From NCBI GenBank assembly GCA_047602125.1, contig JASGIB010000001.1:2418001-2482000 (forward strand): a DNA stretch of 64,000 bases, read 5' to 3'. Under the pieces are notes generated by a model that was not told the origin of the DNA, searched no databases, and saw nothing but the letters and a program-made list of their open reading frames with translations. Origin of the DNA: Pseudoluteimonas sp047602125 (GTDB taxonomy: Bacteria > Pseudomonadota > Gammaproteobacteria > Xanthomonadales > Xanthomonadaceae). Positions 52,640 to 64,000 of this stretch are shown one piece after another. Every line of letters starts with the position of its first letter. Positions within the stretch are counted from its first letter, which is position 1. The position numbers and the translations under genes were made by a program.

Positions 52640-53401
52640 CTACTTCCCGATCCGCGCCAGCATCGCCTTCAACCCCACCTGCGTATCCGGCTCCATCCAC
52701 GCATCGAGGAAATGTTCGAGCTGGATCCGCTCCGGTCGTAGCGCCGCGACCAGGTCCGCGCGCGCGATTTCGCGGGTGCGGAGCATCGGCTGTCGCGGCA
52801 GGGCGAGCAGCGCGTCCAGCCACGCCAGCGCGCGCCTGCCGACCGCGTCGACCGTGGCGAGCTCGTCGACCAGGCCGATCGCCAGCGCGCGAGCCGAATC
52901 GACCATCTCGCCCGCGATCAGCATCCGTTCGGCGCGATAGGCGCCCACCACGCGACGCAGCAGGTGCTGGATGCCTTCCGGCGCGACGAGGCCGACCTGG
53001 GTTTCGTTCAGGCCGATGCGGAACGGGCCCTCGGCCATCACCCGGTAGTCGCAGCACAGCGCGAGCACGCAGCCGCCGGCGGGCGCGTGCCCGGCGATGG
53101 CCGCAACCACCGGCACCGGGCTTTCGCCGATCGCGCGCACCGCGTCGAAGAACCCGCTCCATGCGGCGCGCAACGCGGCGCGGTCCTCGCCGAGGCCGAG
53201 CAGGTGCGGCACGTCCAGCCCGGCGGAAAACACCTTGGGCCCGCCCGAGAGCACTAGGCCACTCGCGCCGCCGGCAATGGCGTCGCGCACTTCATCCGCG
53301 AGTTGCGCGCACAAGCCTGGGTTGAGCGCGTTGACCGGTGCGCGCGCCAGCGCGAATTCGACCACGCCATTGGCATGTTCGCGATATTCGACGAAGCTCA
53401 T
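52640..53401 (-). CDS. Enoyl-CoA hydratase/isomerase family protein, isomerase-like
   Basis: 253 residues, crotonase fold: APVNALNPGL and VFSAGLDVPHLLGLG, then IAGHAPAGGCVLALCCDYRVM. The second catalytic Glu is in GLNETQVGLVAP. The VNALN and LNE pattern is closer to enoyl-CoA delta-isomerases than to hydratases; the exact reaction is uncertain. Convergent with arsC, divergent from the copper chaperone gene. Confidence 0.85.
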   Translation of the reverse strand: MSFVEYREHANGVVEFALARAPVNALNPGLCAQLADEVRDAIAGGASGLVLSGGPKVFSAGLDVPHLLGLGEDRAALRAAWSGFFDAVRAIGESPVPVVAAIAGHAPAGGCVLALCCDYRVMAEGPFRIGLNETQVGLVAPEGIQHLLRRVVGAYRAERMLIAGEMVDSARALAIGLVDELATVDAVGRRALAWLDALLALPRQPMLRTREIARADLVAALRPERIQLEHFLDAWMEPDTQVGLKAMLARIGK

Positions 53402-53439
53402 GGCGGCGTTCCTGCGTTACGTGGCGCTATCATAGGCGG

Positions 53440-53889
53440 ATGAATGCGCAACGTCTCGCCCCCGGATTCCTGCTGCTCGCACTGTGCTCCCTGGGCGCCT
53501 GCGCCCGCGAAGGCGCCGATTGCGCGCCGCGGGTGCGCGACGGCTGGGTGCGGCTGGTGCCGGGCGGCATGCCGATGCACGCCGGCTTCGGCCGCATCGA
53601 GAACAGCTGTGCGGCGCCGGCGACGATCGTCTCCGCGAACAGCCCGAGCTATGGCAGCGTGATGCTGCACGAATCGCGCGTCGTCAACGGCATCAGCCAG
53701 ATGCGGATGCTGCAGGAATTGCGCATTGCGCCCGACGACGCGGCGGTGCTGAAGCCGGGCGGCCTGCACCTGATGCTGATGGACCCGACGTCGACGCTGA
53801 AGCCGGGCAGCCATGTCGCCATTGACTTCACGCTCAAGGACGGACGCCACGTCCTCGGCGATTTCGAGGTGCGCGCGTCCACGCCGTAG
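53440..53889 (+). CDS. PCuAC-type periplasmic copper chaperone lipoprotein
   Basis: 149 residues, lipobox LGAC in LLLALCSLGACARE. The copper-site pattern of the family is present: GGMPMHAGF, VMLHES, ISQMRML and GGLHLMLMDP (H-x-M type ligands). Delivers Cu(I) to cytochrome oxidase CuA or CuB sites. The TAG stop is supplied by the palindromic repeat at 53887-53942. Confidence 0.9.
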   Translation: MNAQRLAPGFLLLALCSLGACAREGADCAPRVRDGWVRLVPGGMPMHAGFGRIENSCAAPATIVSANSPSYGSVMLHESRVVNGISQMRMLQELRIAPDDAAVLKPGGLHLMLMDPTSTLKPGSHVAIDFTLKDGRHVLGDFEVRASTP

Positions 53890-53942
53890 GGTGGGCCCAG
53901 GCCCACCTTGGTCGTTGCGATGGCGGGCTTGAGCCCGCCCTA
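53887..53942. repeat. Inverted GTAGGGTGGGC-type repeat supplying stop codons to both convergent genes
   Basis: TAGGGTGGGCCCAGGCCCAC at the left and GGCGGGCTTGAGCCCGCCCTA at the right, separated by about 15 bases. The left TAG (53887-53889) ends the copper chaperone and the right CTA (53940-53942) ends the thioesterase on the other strand. Confidence 0.8.
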
Positions 53943-54370
53943 CGAAACCGCGTCGGTCCTCAGCAGCGTTTCCAGCGCGCGGCGCACGCCTTGCGGCAGT
54001 TCCGTCGGCTTTCCGCTGTGGCGATCCACCCACACCGCGACGACATGGCCATCGCAGTGCAGGGTGCCGTTCGCGGCAACGATGCGGTGGTCGATCACCA
54101 CGCTGCTGGTGCCGACGTGCTTCGTGGACAATTCCACGAACACTTCCGCGGGATAGGCGATGGGATAGCGGAAGTTCAGCGTCGCCGAGGCGACCACCGG
54201 CGCGCTGTCGTCGGTCACCCAGGCTTCGCCGATGCTCTCGAAGCATTCGACGCGCGCCTGTTCGAGGAAGGTGAGGTAGCGCGAATTGTTGACGTGGTTG
54301 AAGGCGTCGAGGTCGCTCCAGCGCAGTTCGACGGGAACGCGGAACACGCGCACTTTTTCGGTCGTTGCGT

Positions 54371-54374
<4 letters not shown>
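53940..54374 (-). CDS. Acyl-CoA thioesterase, 4-hydroxybenzoyl-CoA thioesterase family
   Basis: 144 residues, hot-dog fold. VELRWSDLDAFNHVNNSRYL holds the catalytic Asp and the HVNNxxYL motif; NFRYPIAYPAEV is also typical. Likely hydrolyses acyl-CoAs; substrate not determinable. The ATG overlaps the uvrA stop as ATGA, so expression is tied to uvrA. Confidence 0.88.
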
Positions 54375-57346
<2,972 letters not shown>

Positions 57347-57519
57347 CGGGGGAGGGCTTCCTGGCTGGGGGTGGCCGACGGGGCCAACAGGGGAGCGTAG
57401 CGAGCCCCCGATTTGGGGGCAAATGCACCGCGGTCCAAGCTATGCCGGGGCCGTCGCGGGGGTTGCGACCGGGGCGGTTCAGGCCACGGCCGGGGCGAAT
57501 GGCCCGGTGGCGGGATCGG

Positions 57520-57549
57520 TTGCGCGTAAGCCGCTGAATCCCCTACAAT
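57520..57549 (+). promoter_or_regulatory. Sigma-70-type promoter of rplU-rpmA
   Basis: TTGCGC, 18-base spacer and TACAAT; the transcript would start near 57557 and include a small CCGGC/GCCGG hairpin before the rplU ATG at 57615. Nearly identical to the rpsB promoter. Confidence 0.7.
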
Positions 57550-57614
57550 TCCGCTTCTGTCCGGCCTCGATGCCGGGCGGATCACAGAATAACTACAGAA
57601 CCGAGAGGCTCCAC

Positions 57615-57935
57615 ATGTACGCAGTACTGGTCACCGGCGGCAAGCAATACCGCGTGATGCAGGGCGAAACGCTCCGCGTCGAGAAACTCGAGGCCGATGC
57701 CGGCAGCGAGATCAAGTTCGAAGACATCCTGATGCTCGGCGACGCCGACGGCATCAAGCTCGGCGACGCGCTCAAGGGCGCGGCCGTCAGGGCCAAGATC
57801 GTCGGCCACGGCCGCGCCGACAAGGTGCGCATCGTGAAGTTCCGCCGCCGCAAGCACCATCGCAAGCAGATGGGCCACCGGCAGCACTACACCGAAATCG
57901 AGATCACCGGCATTGCCGGTGGCGACAAGAAGTAA
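57615..57935 (+). CDS. rplU: 50S ribosomal protein L21
   Basis: 106 residues, start MYAVLVTGGKQYRVMQGE, and the RRRKHHRKQMGHRQHYT segment near the C-terminus. First gene of the rplU-rpmA-obgE group. Confidence 0.98.
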   Translation: MYAVLVTGGKQYRVMQGETLRVEKLEADAGSEIKFEDILMLGDADGIKLGDALKGAAVRAKIVGHGRADKVRIVKFRRRKHHRKQMGHRQHYTEIEITGIAGGDKK

Positions 57936-57947
57936 GGAGACGCAGCC

Positions 57948-58205
57948 ATGGCACACAAGAAGGGCGTAGGTTCCTCGCGCAACGGCCGCGATTCCAACCC
58001 GAAGTACCTCGGCGTGAAGATGTACGGCGGCCAGGCCATCGAAGCCGGCAACATCATCGTCCGCCAGCGCGGCACCCAGTTCCACCCGGGCATGGGCGTC
58101 GGCCTCGGCCGCGACCACACCCTGTTCGCGCTGGTCGACGGCACGGTCGAGTTCTCGACCAAGGGCCCGAAGAAGCGCCGCACGGTCAGCGTCGTCGCCG
58201 GCTGA
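57948..58205 (+). CDS. rpmA: 50S ribosomal protein L27
   Basis: 85 residues, MAHKKGVGSSRNGRDSNPKY and KMYGGQAIEAGNIIVRQRGT, with an N-terminal AHKKG as in E. coli (no cleaved leader of the Firmicute type). An AAGGAG ribosome-binding site precedes the ATG. Confidence 0.98.
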   Translation: MAHKKGVGSSRNGRDSNPKYLGVKMYGGQAIEAGNIIVRQRGTQFHPGMGVGLGRDHTLFALVDGTVEFSTKGPKKRRTVSVVAG

Positions 58206-58225
58206 CCGCCGACCGACGGATCGCG

Positions 58226-58252
58226 AAAAGCCCCGCCGCGTGCGGGGTTTTT
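58226..58252 (+). terminator. Rho-independent terminator after rpmA
   Basis: AAAAGCCCCGC/GCGGGGTTTTT stem with a five-base loop and a T-run, 20 bases after the rpmA stop. obgE starts about 58 bases further on. Confidence 0.88.
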
Positions 58253-58309
58253 CGTTTGCGGGCGGAATCGCTTCGCCACGACTCCACCGGACACTGCACA
58301 ATCACGCAC

Positions 58310-59368
58310 ATGAAACTCGTCGACGAAGCCGAAATCACCGTCACCGCCGGCAACGGCGGCAATGGCTGCGTCGCGTTCCGCCGCGAGAAGTTCATTCCGC
58401 TGGGCGGCCCCAACGGCGGCGACGGCGGCGACGGCGGCGATGTCTGGCTGCAGGCCGACGAGAACCTCAACACCCTGGTCGATTTCCGCCACGAAACCCG
58501 CTTCAGGGCCGAACGCGGCGAGGGCGGCATGGGCAGCCAGATGTACGGCAAGGCGGGCGCGGACAAGGTGATCCTGGTGCCGGTCGGCACGGTCGTGCAC
58601 AACGTCGATACCGACGAGGTCATCGGCGACATGACCGGACACGGCCAGCGCCTGCTGGTGGCGCGGGGCGGCAAGGGCGGCCTCGGCAACATGCATTTCA
58701 AGAGCTCGATCAACCGCACGCCGCGCCGGTCCACGCCGGGCACGGAAGGCGAGACGCGCACGCTGCGGCTGGAACTGAAGCTGCTCGCCGACGTCGGCCT
58801 GCTCGGTTTCCCGAACGCCGGCAAGAGCACGTTGATCCGCGCGGTCTCGGCGGCGACGCCCAAGGTCGCGGACTACCCGTTCACCACGCTCTATCCGAAC
58901 CTCGGCGTGGTCAGCGTCGAGCCGCACCGCAGCTTCGTGATCGCCGACATCCCGGGCCTGATCGAAGGCGCGGCCGACGGCGCCGGCCTTGGCGCGCTGT
59001 TCCTGCGCCACATCCAGCGCACCCGCCTGCTGCTGCACCTGGTCGAGATCGAACCGCTCGACGGCGGCGACGCCGCGGACCAGGTGCGCGCGATCGAACG
59101 CGAGTTGGCGAAGTTCGATGCCGGGCTGATGGACAAGCCGCGCTGGCTGCTGCTGAACAAGGCCGACCTGCTGACGCAAGAGGACGCGCGGGAACAGGCG
59201 CAAAAAGTGATCGGCGAACTCGGCTGGACCGCGCCGTGGTTCATCGTTTCTGGCCTCGCGCACGAAGGCACGCGCGAGGTGATGGTGCGGGTGCAGGCCT
59301 TCCTCGACGAACTGGACCGCGACCAGCGCGAAGCGGCGATGGCGGGCACCGATGCGCCCAGCGCCTGA
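58310..59368 (+). CDS. obgE: Obg-family GTPase CgtA/ObgE
   Basis: 352-residue essential GTPase linked to ribosome assembly and stress response. N-terminal glycine-rich Obg fold (VTAGNGGNGCVAFRREKFIP) and a GTPase domain with GFPNAGKSTL, DIPGLIEGA and the NKADL base-recognition motif. Start MKLVDEAEITV chosen by conservation. Confidence 0.97.
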   Translation: MKLVDEAEITVTAGNGGNGCVAFRREKFIPLGGPNGGDGGDGGDVWLQADENLNTLVDFRHETRFRAERGEGGMGSQMYGKAGADKVILVPVGTVVHNVDTDEVIGDMTGHGQRLLVARGGKGGLGNMHFKSSINRTPRRSTPGTEGETRTLRLELKLLADVGLLGFPNAGKSTLIRAVSAATPKVADYPFTTLYPNLGVVSVEPHRSFVIADIPGLIEGAADGAGLGALFLRHIQRTRLLLHLVEIEPLDGGDAADQVRAIERELAKFDAGLMDKPRWLLLNKADLLTQEDAREQAQKVIGELGWTAPWFIVSGLAHEGTREVMVRVQAFLDELDRDQREAAMAGTDAPSA

Positions 59369-59392
59369 GGCCGCGGGTTTTCCGCAGGCACG

Positions 59393-59419
59393 AAAAAGCC
59401 CCGCTCGTGGCGGGGCTTT
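59393..59419. terminator. Bidirectional terminator between obgE and rpsT
   Basis: AAAGCCCCG/CGGGGCTTT inverted repeat with a seven-base loop, with A-run on one side and T-run on the other, between convergent genes. Confidence 0.88.
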
Positions 59420-59441
59420 CGCGACACCGCGGGTGCGGCGA

Positions 59442-59711
59442 TCAGGCGGCCTTGAGCGCCTTGATCCGCGCGGTCAGGCGGCTCTTGTGGCGCGCGGCCT
59501 TGTTGCGATGGATCAGGCCGCGGGCGGCCATGCGGTCCAGCAGGGGCTGCGCGCTGGCGAAGGCGGTTTCGGCGCCGGCGGCGTCGTTGGCGTCGAGCGC
59601 CTTCACCACCTTTTTGACGGCGGTGCGCAGCATCGAGCGCTGGGCGACGTTGCGGGCGTTGCGCACGACGGTCTGCTTGGCGCGCTTCTTGGCGGACTTG
59701 ATGTTGGCCAC
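59442..59711 (-). CDS. rpsT: 30S ribosomal protein S20
   Basis: 89 residues, MANIKSAKKRAKQTVVRN and the C-terminal HRNKAARHKSRLTARIKAL, typical of S20. Monocistronic, with its own promoter. Confidence 0.98.
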   Translation of the reverse strand: MANIKSAKKRAKQTVVRNARNVAQRSMLRTAVKKVVKALDANDAAGAETAFASAQPLLDRMAARGLIHRNKAARHKSRLTARIKALKAA

Positions 59712-59771
59712 TGGGGAAATCCTGGTCGGTCGGTCGCCTTGGCGGCGAGGGTTGGGGCGGAAAGACCGGAA

Positions 59772-59800
59772 ATTATGGGCGATTCAATGGCTTGGGTCAA
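59772..59800 (-). promoter_or_regulatory. Sigma-70 promoter of rpsT
   Basis: Minus strand TTGACC (59800-59795), 17-base spacer and CATAAT (59777-59772); leader about 54 bases. Confidence 0.8.
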
Positions 59801-59836
59801 CAAGGCCGGCCCGGCCCGGATAAGGGCGGGGCGGGC

Positions 59837-61462
59837 ATGAGCGGCACTGGGGCGACGCAGCACCGGAGCATGGCCCGCGGCATCCTGTCCTTCGGCGGGA
59901 TGACCATGCTCAGCCGGGTGTTCGGGCTGGTCCGCGACCGCCTGATCGGCCATTACTTCGGCGCGAACGCGATGACCGATGCTTTCTTCGTCGCCTTCCG
60001 CATCCCCAACTTCATGCGCCGGCTGTTCGCCGAAGGCTCGTTCTCCACCGCCTTCGTGCCGGTGTTCACCGAGATCAAGGAAAAGCGCAGCCACGCCGAA
60101 CTCAAGGAGCTGATGGCGCGGACCGCCGGCACCCTGGGCGGCGTGCTGCTGGTGGTGACCGCGCTCGGCATGATCGCCTCGCCGTGGCTGGCTTCGATCT
60201 TCTCCAACCATGCCGAACCGATCCCCGGCCAGCAGGCCCTGATCGTGCGGCTGCTGCTGTTGACCTTCCCGTTCCTGCTGTTCGTGTCGCTGACCGCGCT
60301 GGCCGCGGGCGCGCTCAACAGCTACCACCGCTTCGGGCTGCCGGCGTTCGCCCCGATCATCCTCAACCTGTGCATGATCGCCGGTTCGATCTGGGGCTCG
60401 AAGATCGCCGATCCGCCGATCATGGCGCTGGGCTGGGCGGTGCTGGCCGGCGGCATCCTGCAATTGCTGTTCATGTTCCCGCAGCTGGCGCAGCTCGACC
60501 TGCTGTCGCTACCGCGCTGGGGTTGGCGCCACGCCGAAGTCCGGCGGGTGATGACGCTGATGGTGCCGACCCTGATCGGTTCCTCGGTCGCGCAGATCAA
60601 CCTGCTGTTCGACACCTTCCTCGCTGCCAAGCTCGCCTCGGGCTCGCAGAGCTGGCTGTCGACCGCCGACCGCTTCCTCGAGCTGCCGCTGGGCGTGTTC
60701 GCGATCGCGCTCGGCACGGTGGTGCTGCCGACGTTGTCGCGCCACCACGTCAACGAGGATCGCGCCGCGTTCTCGCGTTCGCTCGACTGGGGTTTGCGCG
60801 CGACCTTCCTGATCATCGTGCCGGCGATGCTGGGCCTGATGATGCTGTCGCTGCCGCTGGTGGCGACCCTGTTCCAGACCGGCCGCTTCGACGCCTTCGC
60901 CGCGCGCATGACGGCGCTGTCGGTGTTCGGGCTGAGCTTCGGCCTGCCGGCGTTCGCGCTGGTGAAGACGGTGCTGCCGGCGTTCTACGCGCGCCAGGAC
61001 ACGCGCACGCCGATGCGCGCCGGCGTCGCCGCGCTGGTCGCGAACATGGTGTTCAACGTCGCCCTGCTGGCGCTGCTGTACGCGTGGAAGGTGCCGCCGG
61101 AAGCGCAGGCACGCGGCATCATGGCCGGCCTTGCGAGCACGCCGGGCCTGCATTTCGCGCTGGGCATCGCCAGCGCGCTGTCGAGTTACCTCAACCTCGG
61201 CCTGCTGCTGTACTGGCTGCGCAAGGCGCGCGTCTACGATCCGGCGCCGGGTTGGGGACGATTCCTGTTCAAGCTCGGCATCGCGAACGCGATCATGGCG
61301 GTGGCGCTATGCCTGGGTCTGTGGCTCGCGCCGGAATTCACCGCCGTCGGTGCGTGGACTCGGGTCTGGTGGCTGGCCGGGCTGGTCGGGGGCGGCGCGC
61401 TCGCCTATGCGCTGGCGATGCTGGCACTGGGCTTCCGCCTGCGCGATTTCCGCGAGCATTGA
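59837..61462 (+). CDS. murJ: Lipid II flippase MurJ (MviN)
   Basis: 541 residues with about 14 membrane segments (MOP superfamily). RGILSFGGMTMLSRVFGLVRD and RIPNFMRRLFAEGSFSTAFVPV near the N-terminus are the conserved MurJ region with the essential Arg residues. Exports lipid II for peptidoglycan synthesis. The rpsT/murJ/ribF/ileS order is typical of gammaproteobacteria. Confidence 0.96.
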   Translation: MSGTGATQHRSMARGILSFGGMTMLSRVFGLVRDRLIGHYFGANAMTDAFFVAFRIPNFMRRLFAEGSFSTAFVPVFTEIKEKRSHAELKELMARTAGTLGGVLLVVTALGMIASPWLASIFSNHAEPIPGQQALIVRLLLLTFPFLLFVSLTALAAGALNSYHRFGLPAFAPIILNLCMIAGSIWGSKIADPPIMALGWAVLAGGILQLLFMFPQLAQLDLLSLPRWGWRHAEVRRVMTLMVPTLIGSSVAQINLLFDTFLAAKLASGSQSWLSTADRFLELPLGVFAIALGTVVLPTLSRHHVNEDRAAFSRSLDWGLRATFLIIVPAMLGLMMLSLPLVATLFQTGRFDAFAARMTALSVFGLSFGLPAFALVKTVLPAFYARQDTRTPMRAGVAALVANMVFNVALLALLYAWKVPPEAQARGIMAGLASTPGLHFALGIASALSSYLNLGLLLYWLRKARVYDPAPGWGRFLFKLGIANAIMAVALCLGLWLAPEFTAVGAWTRVWWLAGLVGGGALAYALAMLALGFRLRDFREH

Positions 61463-61497
61463 GCCCGGGCCGGACCTGATGGAACGGGCTTCGTCGC

Positions 61498-61503
61498 TAT
61501 ACT
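61498..61503 (+). promoter_or_regulatory. -10 hexamer before ribF
   Basis: TATACT, 10 bases before the ribF ATG; the transcript would start only about 4 bases before the initiation codon, so the message is nearly leaderless. No clear -35. Confidence 0.5.
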
Positions 61504-61513
61504 CGCGCATTCC

Positions 61514-62470
61514 ATGACGTTCCTTTTCCGCGACCTCCACGGCGCCCCGCCCGGGCCGCGCGGCAGCGTGGCCTGCATCGGCGCCTTCGACGGACTGCAT
61601 CTCGGCCATCGCGCCCTGGTGCGGCAGGCGGTGGCGCGCGCGCGCGATCTCGGCGTCGACGCGGTCGTGGTGGGTTTCGAACCCCTGCCACGGGAGTTCT
61701 TCGCGAAAGGCGACAAGCCGCCGCGGCTGATGCTGCCGCGGGCCAAGGTCGAGGGCCTGCGCGATCTCGGCGCCGACGCGATCGGGCTGCTGCGCTTCGA
61801 CGCGAAACTCGCGGCGATGCCGGCGGACGCCTTCGTGCGCGAACTGCTGGCCGAACGCCTCGGCGTGCGCGAAGTCTGGGTCGGTCCCGGATTCCGCTTC
61901 GGCCACGGCCGCGTCGGCGACCTCGCGCTGCTGCAACGCCTCGGCAACGAGTCCGGTTTCACCGCGAACGACATCGCGCCTGTCTCGCTCGATGGCGAAC
62001 GCGTGTCGAGCACGCGCATCCGCGCCGCGCTCGCCGTCGGAGATTTCGATCTGGCGGAACGCCTGCTTGGCCGGCGTTACGCGATCGGCGGGCACGTGGT
62101 GCACGGCAAGCAGCTCGGCCGCACGCTCGGCTTCCCGACCGCCAACCTGCGCTTCGGCGGCAAGCAGCCGGCGCTACGCGGCATCTACGCGACGCTGGTG
62201 CACGGCGTCGGTAGCGCGCCGATGCCTTCGGTGTCGAGCTTCGGTACGCGCCCGACCGTGGACGGCGTCGAACCGTTGCTCGAAGCGCATTTGTTCGACT
62301 TCGACGGCGACCTCTACGGCCGCCGGATCGAAGTCGAGTTCGTCGCGAAACTGCGCGACGAGGAAAAATTCCCGGACCTGCCTTCGCTGGTCGCGCAGAT
62401 GCACCGCGACGAAGCGCAGGCGCGCGCCATCCTCCATCGACAACAAGCCCTTCTGCGAGCCATCGCGTGA
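61514..62470 (+). CDS. ribF: Bifunctional riboflavin kinase/FMN adenylyltransferase
   Basis: 318 residues. N-terminal adenylyltransferase domain with GAFDGLHLGHRAL (HxGH motif) and SSTRIR; C-terminal kinase domain with GRTLGFPTANL and GRRIEVEF. Makes FMN and FAD. The end overlaps the GTG start of ileS. Confidence 0.96.
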   Translation: MTFLFRDLHGAPPGPRGSVACIGAFDGLHLGHRALVRQAVARARDLGVDAVVVGFEPLPREFFAKGDKPPRLMLPRAKVEGLRDLGADAIGLLRFDAKLAAMPADAFVRELLAERLGVREVWVGPGFRFGHGRVGDLALLQRLGNESGFTANDIAPVSLDGERVSSTRIRAALAVGDFDLAERLLGRRYAIGGHVVHGKQLGRTLGFPTANLRFGGKQPALRGIYATLVHGVGSAPMPSVSSFGTRPTVDGVEPLLEAHLFDFDGDLYGRRIEVEFVAKLRDEEKFPDLPSLVAQMHRDEAQARAILHRQQALLRAIA

Positions 62471-64000
62471 CCGACAAGCAAGACAATCCCTACAAGGCCA
62501 CGATCCTGCTGCCGGAGACCGCGTTCCCGATGCGCGGCGACCTGCCCAAGCGCGAGCCCGACACGCTCGCGCGCTGGGAAGCCGAAGGCCTTTACGCCGG
62601 CATCCGCAGCCATGCCGCCGGTCGCCCGCGTTTCGTGCTGCACGACGGCCCGCCGTACGCGAACGGCGCGATCCACCTCGGCCACGCGGTCAACAAGATC
62701 CTCAAGGACATCATCGTCAAGTCGAAGACCGTGGCCGGCTTCGATGCGCCCTACGTCCCCGGCTGGGACTGCCATGGCCTGCCGATCGAAATCGCGATCG
62801 AGAAGAAGTGGGGCAAGGTCGGGGTCAAGCTCGATGCCGCGGAATTCCGGCAGAAGTGCCGCGAATACGCGACCGAGCAGATCGACGTGCAGCGCCGCGA
62901 CTTCAAGCGACTCGGCGTGCTCGGCGACTGGGAAAACCCTTATCGCACGCTGGACTTCAAGTTCGAGGCCGACGAGATCCGCGCGCTGGCCAAGGTGGTG
63001 GAGAACGGCCACCTGCTGCGCGGGGTGAAGCCGGTGTACTGGTGTTTCGATTGCGGTTCCGCGCTGGCGGAAGCCGAAATCGAATACCAGGACAAGGTCT
63101 CGCCGGCGGTCGACGTCGCCTACACGGCGCGCGAGAACAAGAAGATCGCCGCTGCGTTCGGCATTGGCGTGCCGGACGATGTCGAAATCGCGGTGCCGAT
63201 CTGGACCACCACGCCGTGGACCTTGCCGGCTTCGCTGGCGATCTCGCTCGGCCCGGAACTCGATTACGTCCTGGTCGAGGGCCCGGCCAGGGCGGATGGT
63301 TCGCGCCGCTGGCTGGTGCTGGCCGAGGCGTTGGCGGAAAAGGCGCTGAAGCGCTACGGCATCGACGAAGCCGTCGTGCACGGCCGCGTCGCCGGCACGA
63401 AGCTCGAGGGCCTGTTGTTCGCGCATCCCTTCTACGCCGAGCGCGACATCCCGATCCTGCTCGGCGACCACGTCAGCGCCGAGGACGGCACCGGCGCCGT
63501 GCACACCGCGCCCGGGCACGGCCAGGAAGACTTCGTCGTCGGGCAGAAATACGGCCTGGTCGAAAAATATTCCGCGGCGCAGCTCAACCCGGTCGATGGT
63601 CGCGGCATATACCTGCCGAGCACGCCACCTGCGGACGGCGTCGAACTCGCCGGCATGCACGTGTGGAAGGCGAACGACGCGCTGGTCGAGGTGCTGCGCG
63701 CGAATGGCGCGCTGCTCGCGTTCGCGAAACTCACGCACAGCTATCCGCATTGCTGGCGGCACAAGACGCCGGTCGCGTTCCGCGCCACGCCGCAGTGGTT
63801 CATCTCGATGACCCAGGCCAACCTGCGCGAGGACGCACTGGCCGCGATCAAGGGCGTGAAGTGGTTCCCCGAATGGGGCGAAGCGCGCATCGCCGGCATG
63901 GTCGCCGACCGTCCGGACTGGACGATCTCGCGCCAGCGCACCTGGGGCGTGCCGATCGCGCTGTTCGTGCATCGCGAAACCGGCGAACCGCATCCGCGCA
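62467..64000 (+). CDS. ileS: Isoleucyl-tRNA synthetase, N-terminal part
   Basis: Class I aminoacyl-tRNA synthetase; about 511 residues are in the window and the gene runs past its end. GTG start overlapping the ribF stop. HIGH-type motif in GPPYANGAIHLGHAVNK (HLGH), GWDCHGLPIE, and the CP1 editing domain with TWTTTPWTLPAS-like sequence (here PIWTTTPWTLPASLA). The KMSKS motif is outside the window. Confidence 0.97.
   Translation, partial: MTDKQDNPYKATILLPETAFPMRGDLPKREPDTLARWEAEGLYAGIRSHAAGRPRFVLHDGPPYANGAIHLGHAVNKILKDIIVKSKTVAGFDAPYVPGWDCHGLPIEIAIEKKWGKVGVKLDAAEFRQKCREYATEQIDVQRRDFKRLGVLGDWENPYRTLDFKFEADEIRALAKVVENGHLLRGVKPVYWCFDCGSALAEAEIEYQDKVSPAVDVAYTARENKKIAAAFGIGVPDDVEIAVPIWTTTPWTLPASLAISLGPELDYVLVEGPARADGSRRWLVLAEALAEKALKRYGIDEAVVHGRVAGTKLEGLLFAHPFYAERDIPILLGDHVSAEDGTGAVHTAPGHGQEDFVVGQKYGLVEKYSAAQLNPVDGRGIYLPSTPPADGVELAGMHVWKANDALVEVLRANGALLAFAKLTHSYPHCWRHKTPVAFRATPQWFISMTQANLREDALAAIKGVKWFPEWGEARIAGMVADRPDWTISRQRTWGVPIALFVHRETGEPHPR

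Noticed and set aside
57347..57420. LexA (SOS) box upstream of uvrA
   Set aside because: No CTG-N10-CAG palindrome seen.

Overview
The window reads as one contiguous chromosomal segment of a high-GC gammaproteobacterium of the Xanthomonadales/Lysobacteraceae type (Lysobacter, Luteimonas, Thermomonas or a relative). This rests on three things: the order map-glnD-dapD opposite rpsB-tsf-pyrH-frr-uppS-cdsA-dxr, the strong G/C bias at third codon positions, and interspersed palindromes of the TGTGGGAGCGRCTTYAGYCGCG kind that are common in this family. The genus is an inference. I see no phage, insertion sequence, rRNA or CRISPR array.

Layout. 1-6487 (minus): translation and isoprenoid/phospholipid genes dxr (cut by the window edge), cdsA, uppS, frr, a cation-diffusion-facilitator gene placed between frr and pyrH, tsf, and rpsB with an apparent one-base frameshift. 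6752-11328 (minus): a five-gene exported-protein operon with two related beta-rich subunits, a small exported protein, a PapD-like chaperone and an outer-membrane barrel with a C-terminal SdrB-like domain. It looks like a non-canonical chaperone/usher surface-fibre system and sits between rpsB and map. 11662-17467 (plus): map, glnD, dapD, an ArsC/YffB-like gene and dapE, chained by start/stop overlaps. 17558-20268 (minus): a low-GC integron-cassette-like gene and a penicillin-acylase-family hydrolase. 20330-31564: the cbb3 oxidase locus (ccoNOQP, a small membrane protein, ccoG, ccoH, ccoI, ccoS, a TauE/SafE protein), the divergent Fnr regulator and anaerobic hemN. Good FNR boxes lie at class II spacing before ccoN and hemN. 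31621-40427: tpm, parC, rnk, tRNA-Leu(CAG), rnr, rlmB, a small membrane protein, rnt and phoU.

40564-46985 is a Pho-type phosphate locus: pstB, pstA, pstC, two tandem pstS genes with PHO-box candidates, and a divergent OprP/OprO-like porin. 47058-54374 holds housekeeping and accessory genes: nth, a Cys-rich small protein, two crotonase-fold enzymes, a divergent FKBP-like protein, a DUF1289 protein, a NUDIX hydrolase, sseA, a second integron-cassette-like gene, arsC, a PCuAC copper chaperone and a thioesterase coupled to uvrA. 54371-64000 holds uvrA, rplU-rpmA-obgE, rpsT, murJ, ribF and the 5' part of ileS.

The most unusual material is the five-gene chaperone/usher-like operon with its sigma-54-like promoter and intercistronic hairpin, the two solitary cassette-like membrane genes flanked by integron core-site and half-attC motifs, the rpsB frameshift, and several palindromic repeats that supply the stop codons of neighbouring genes.
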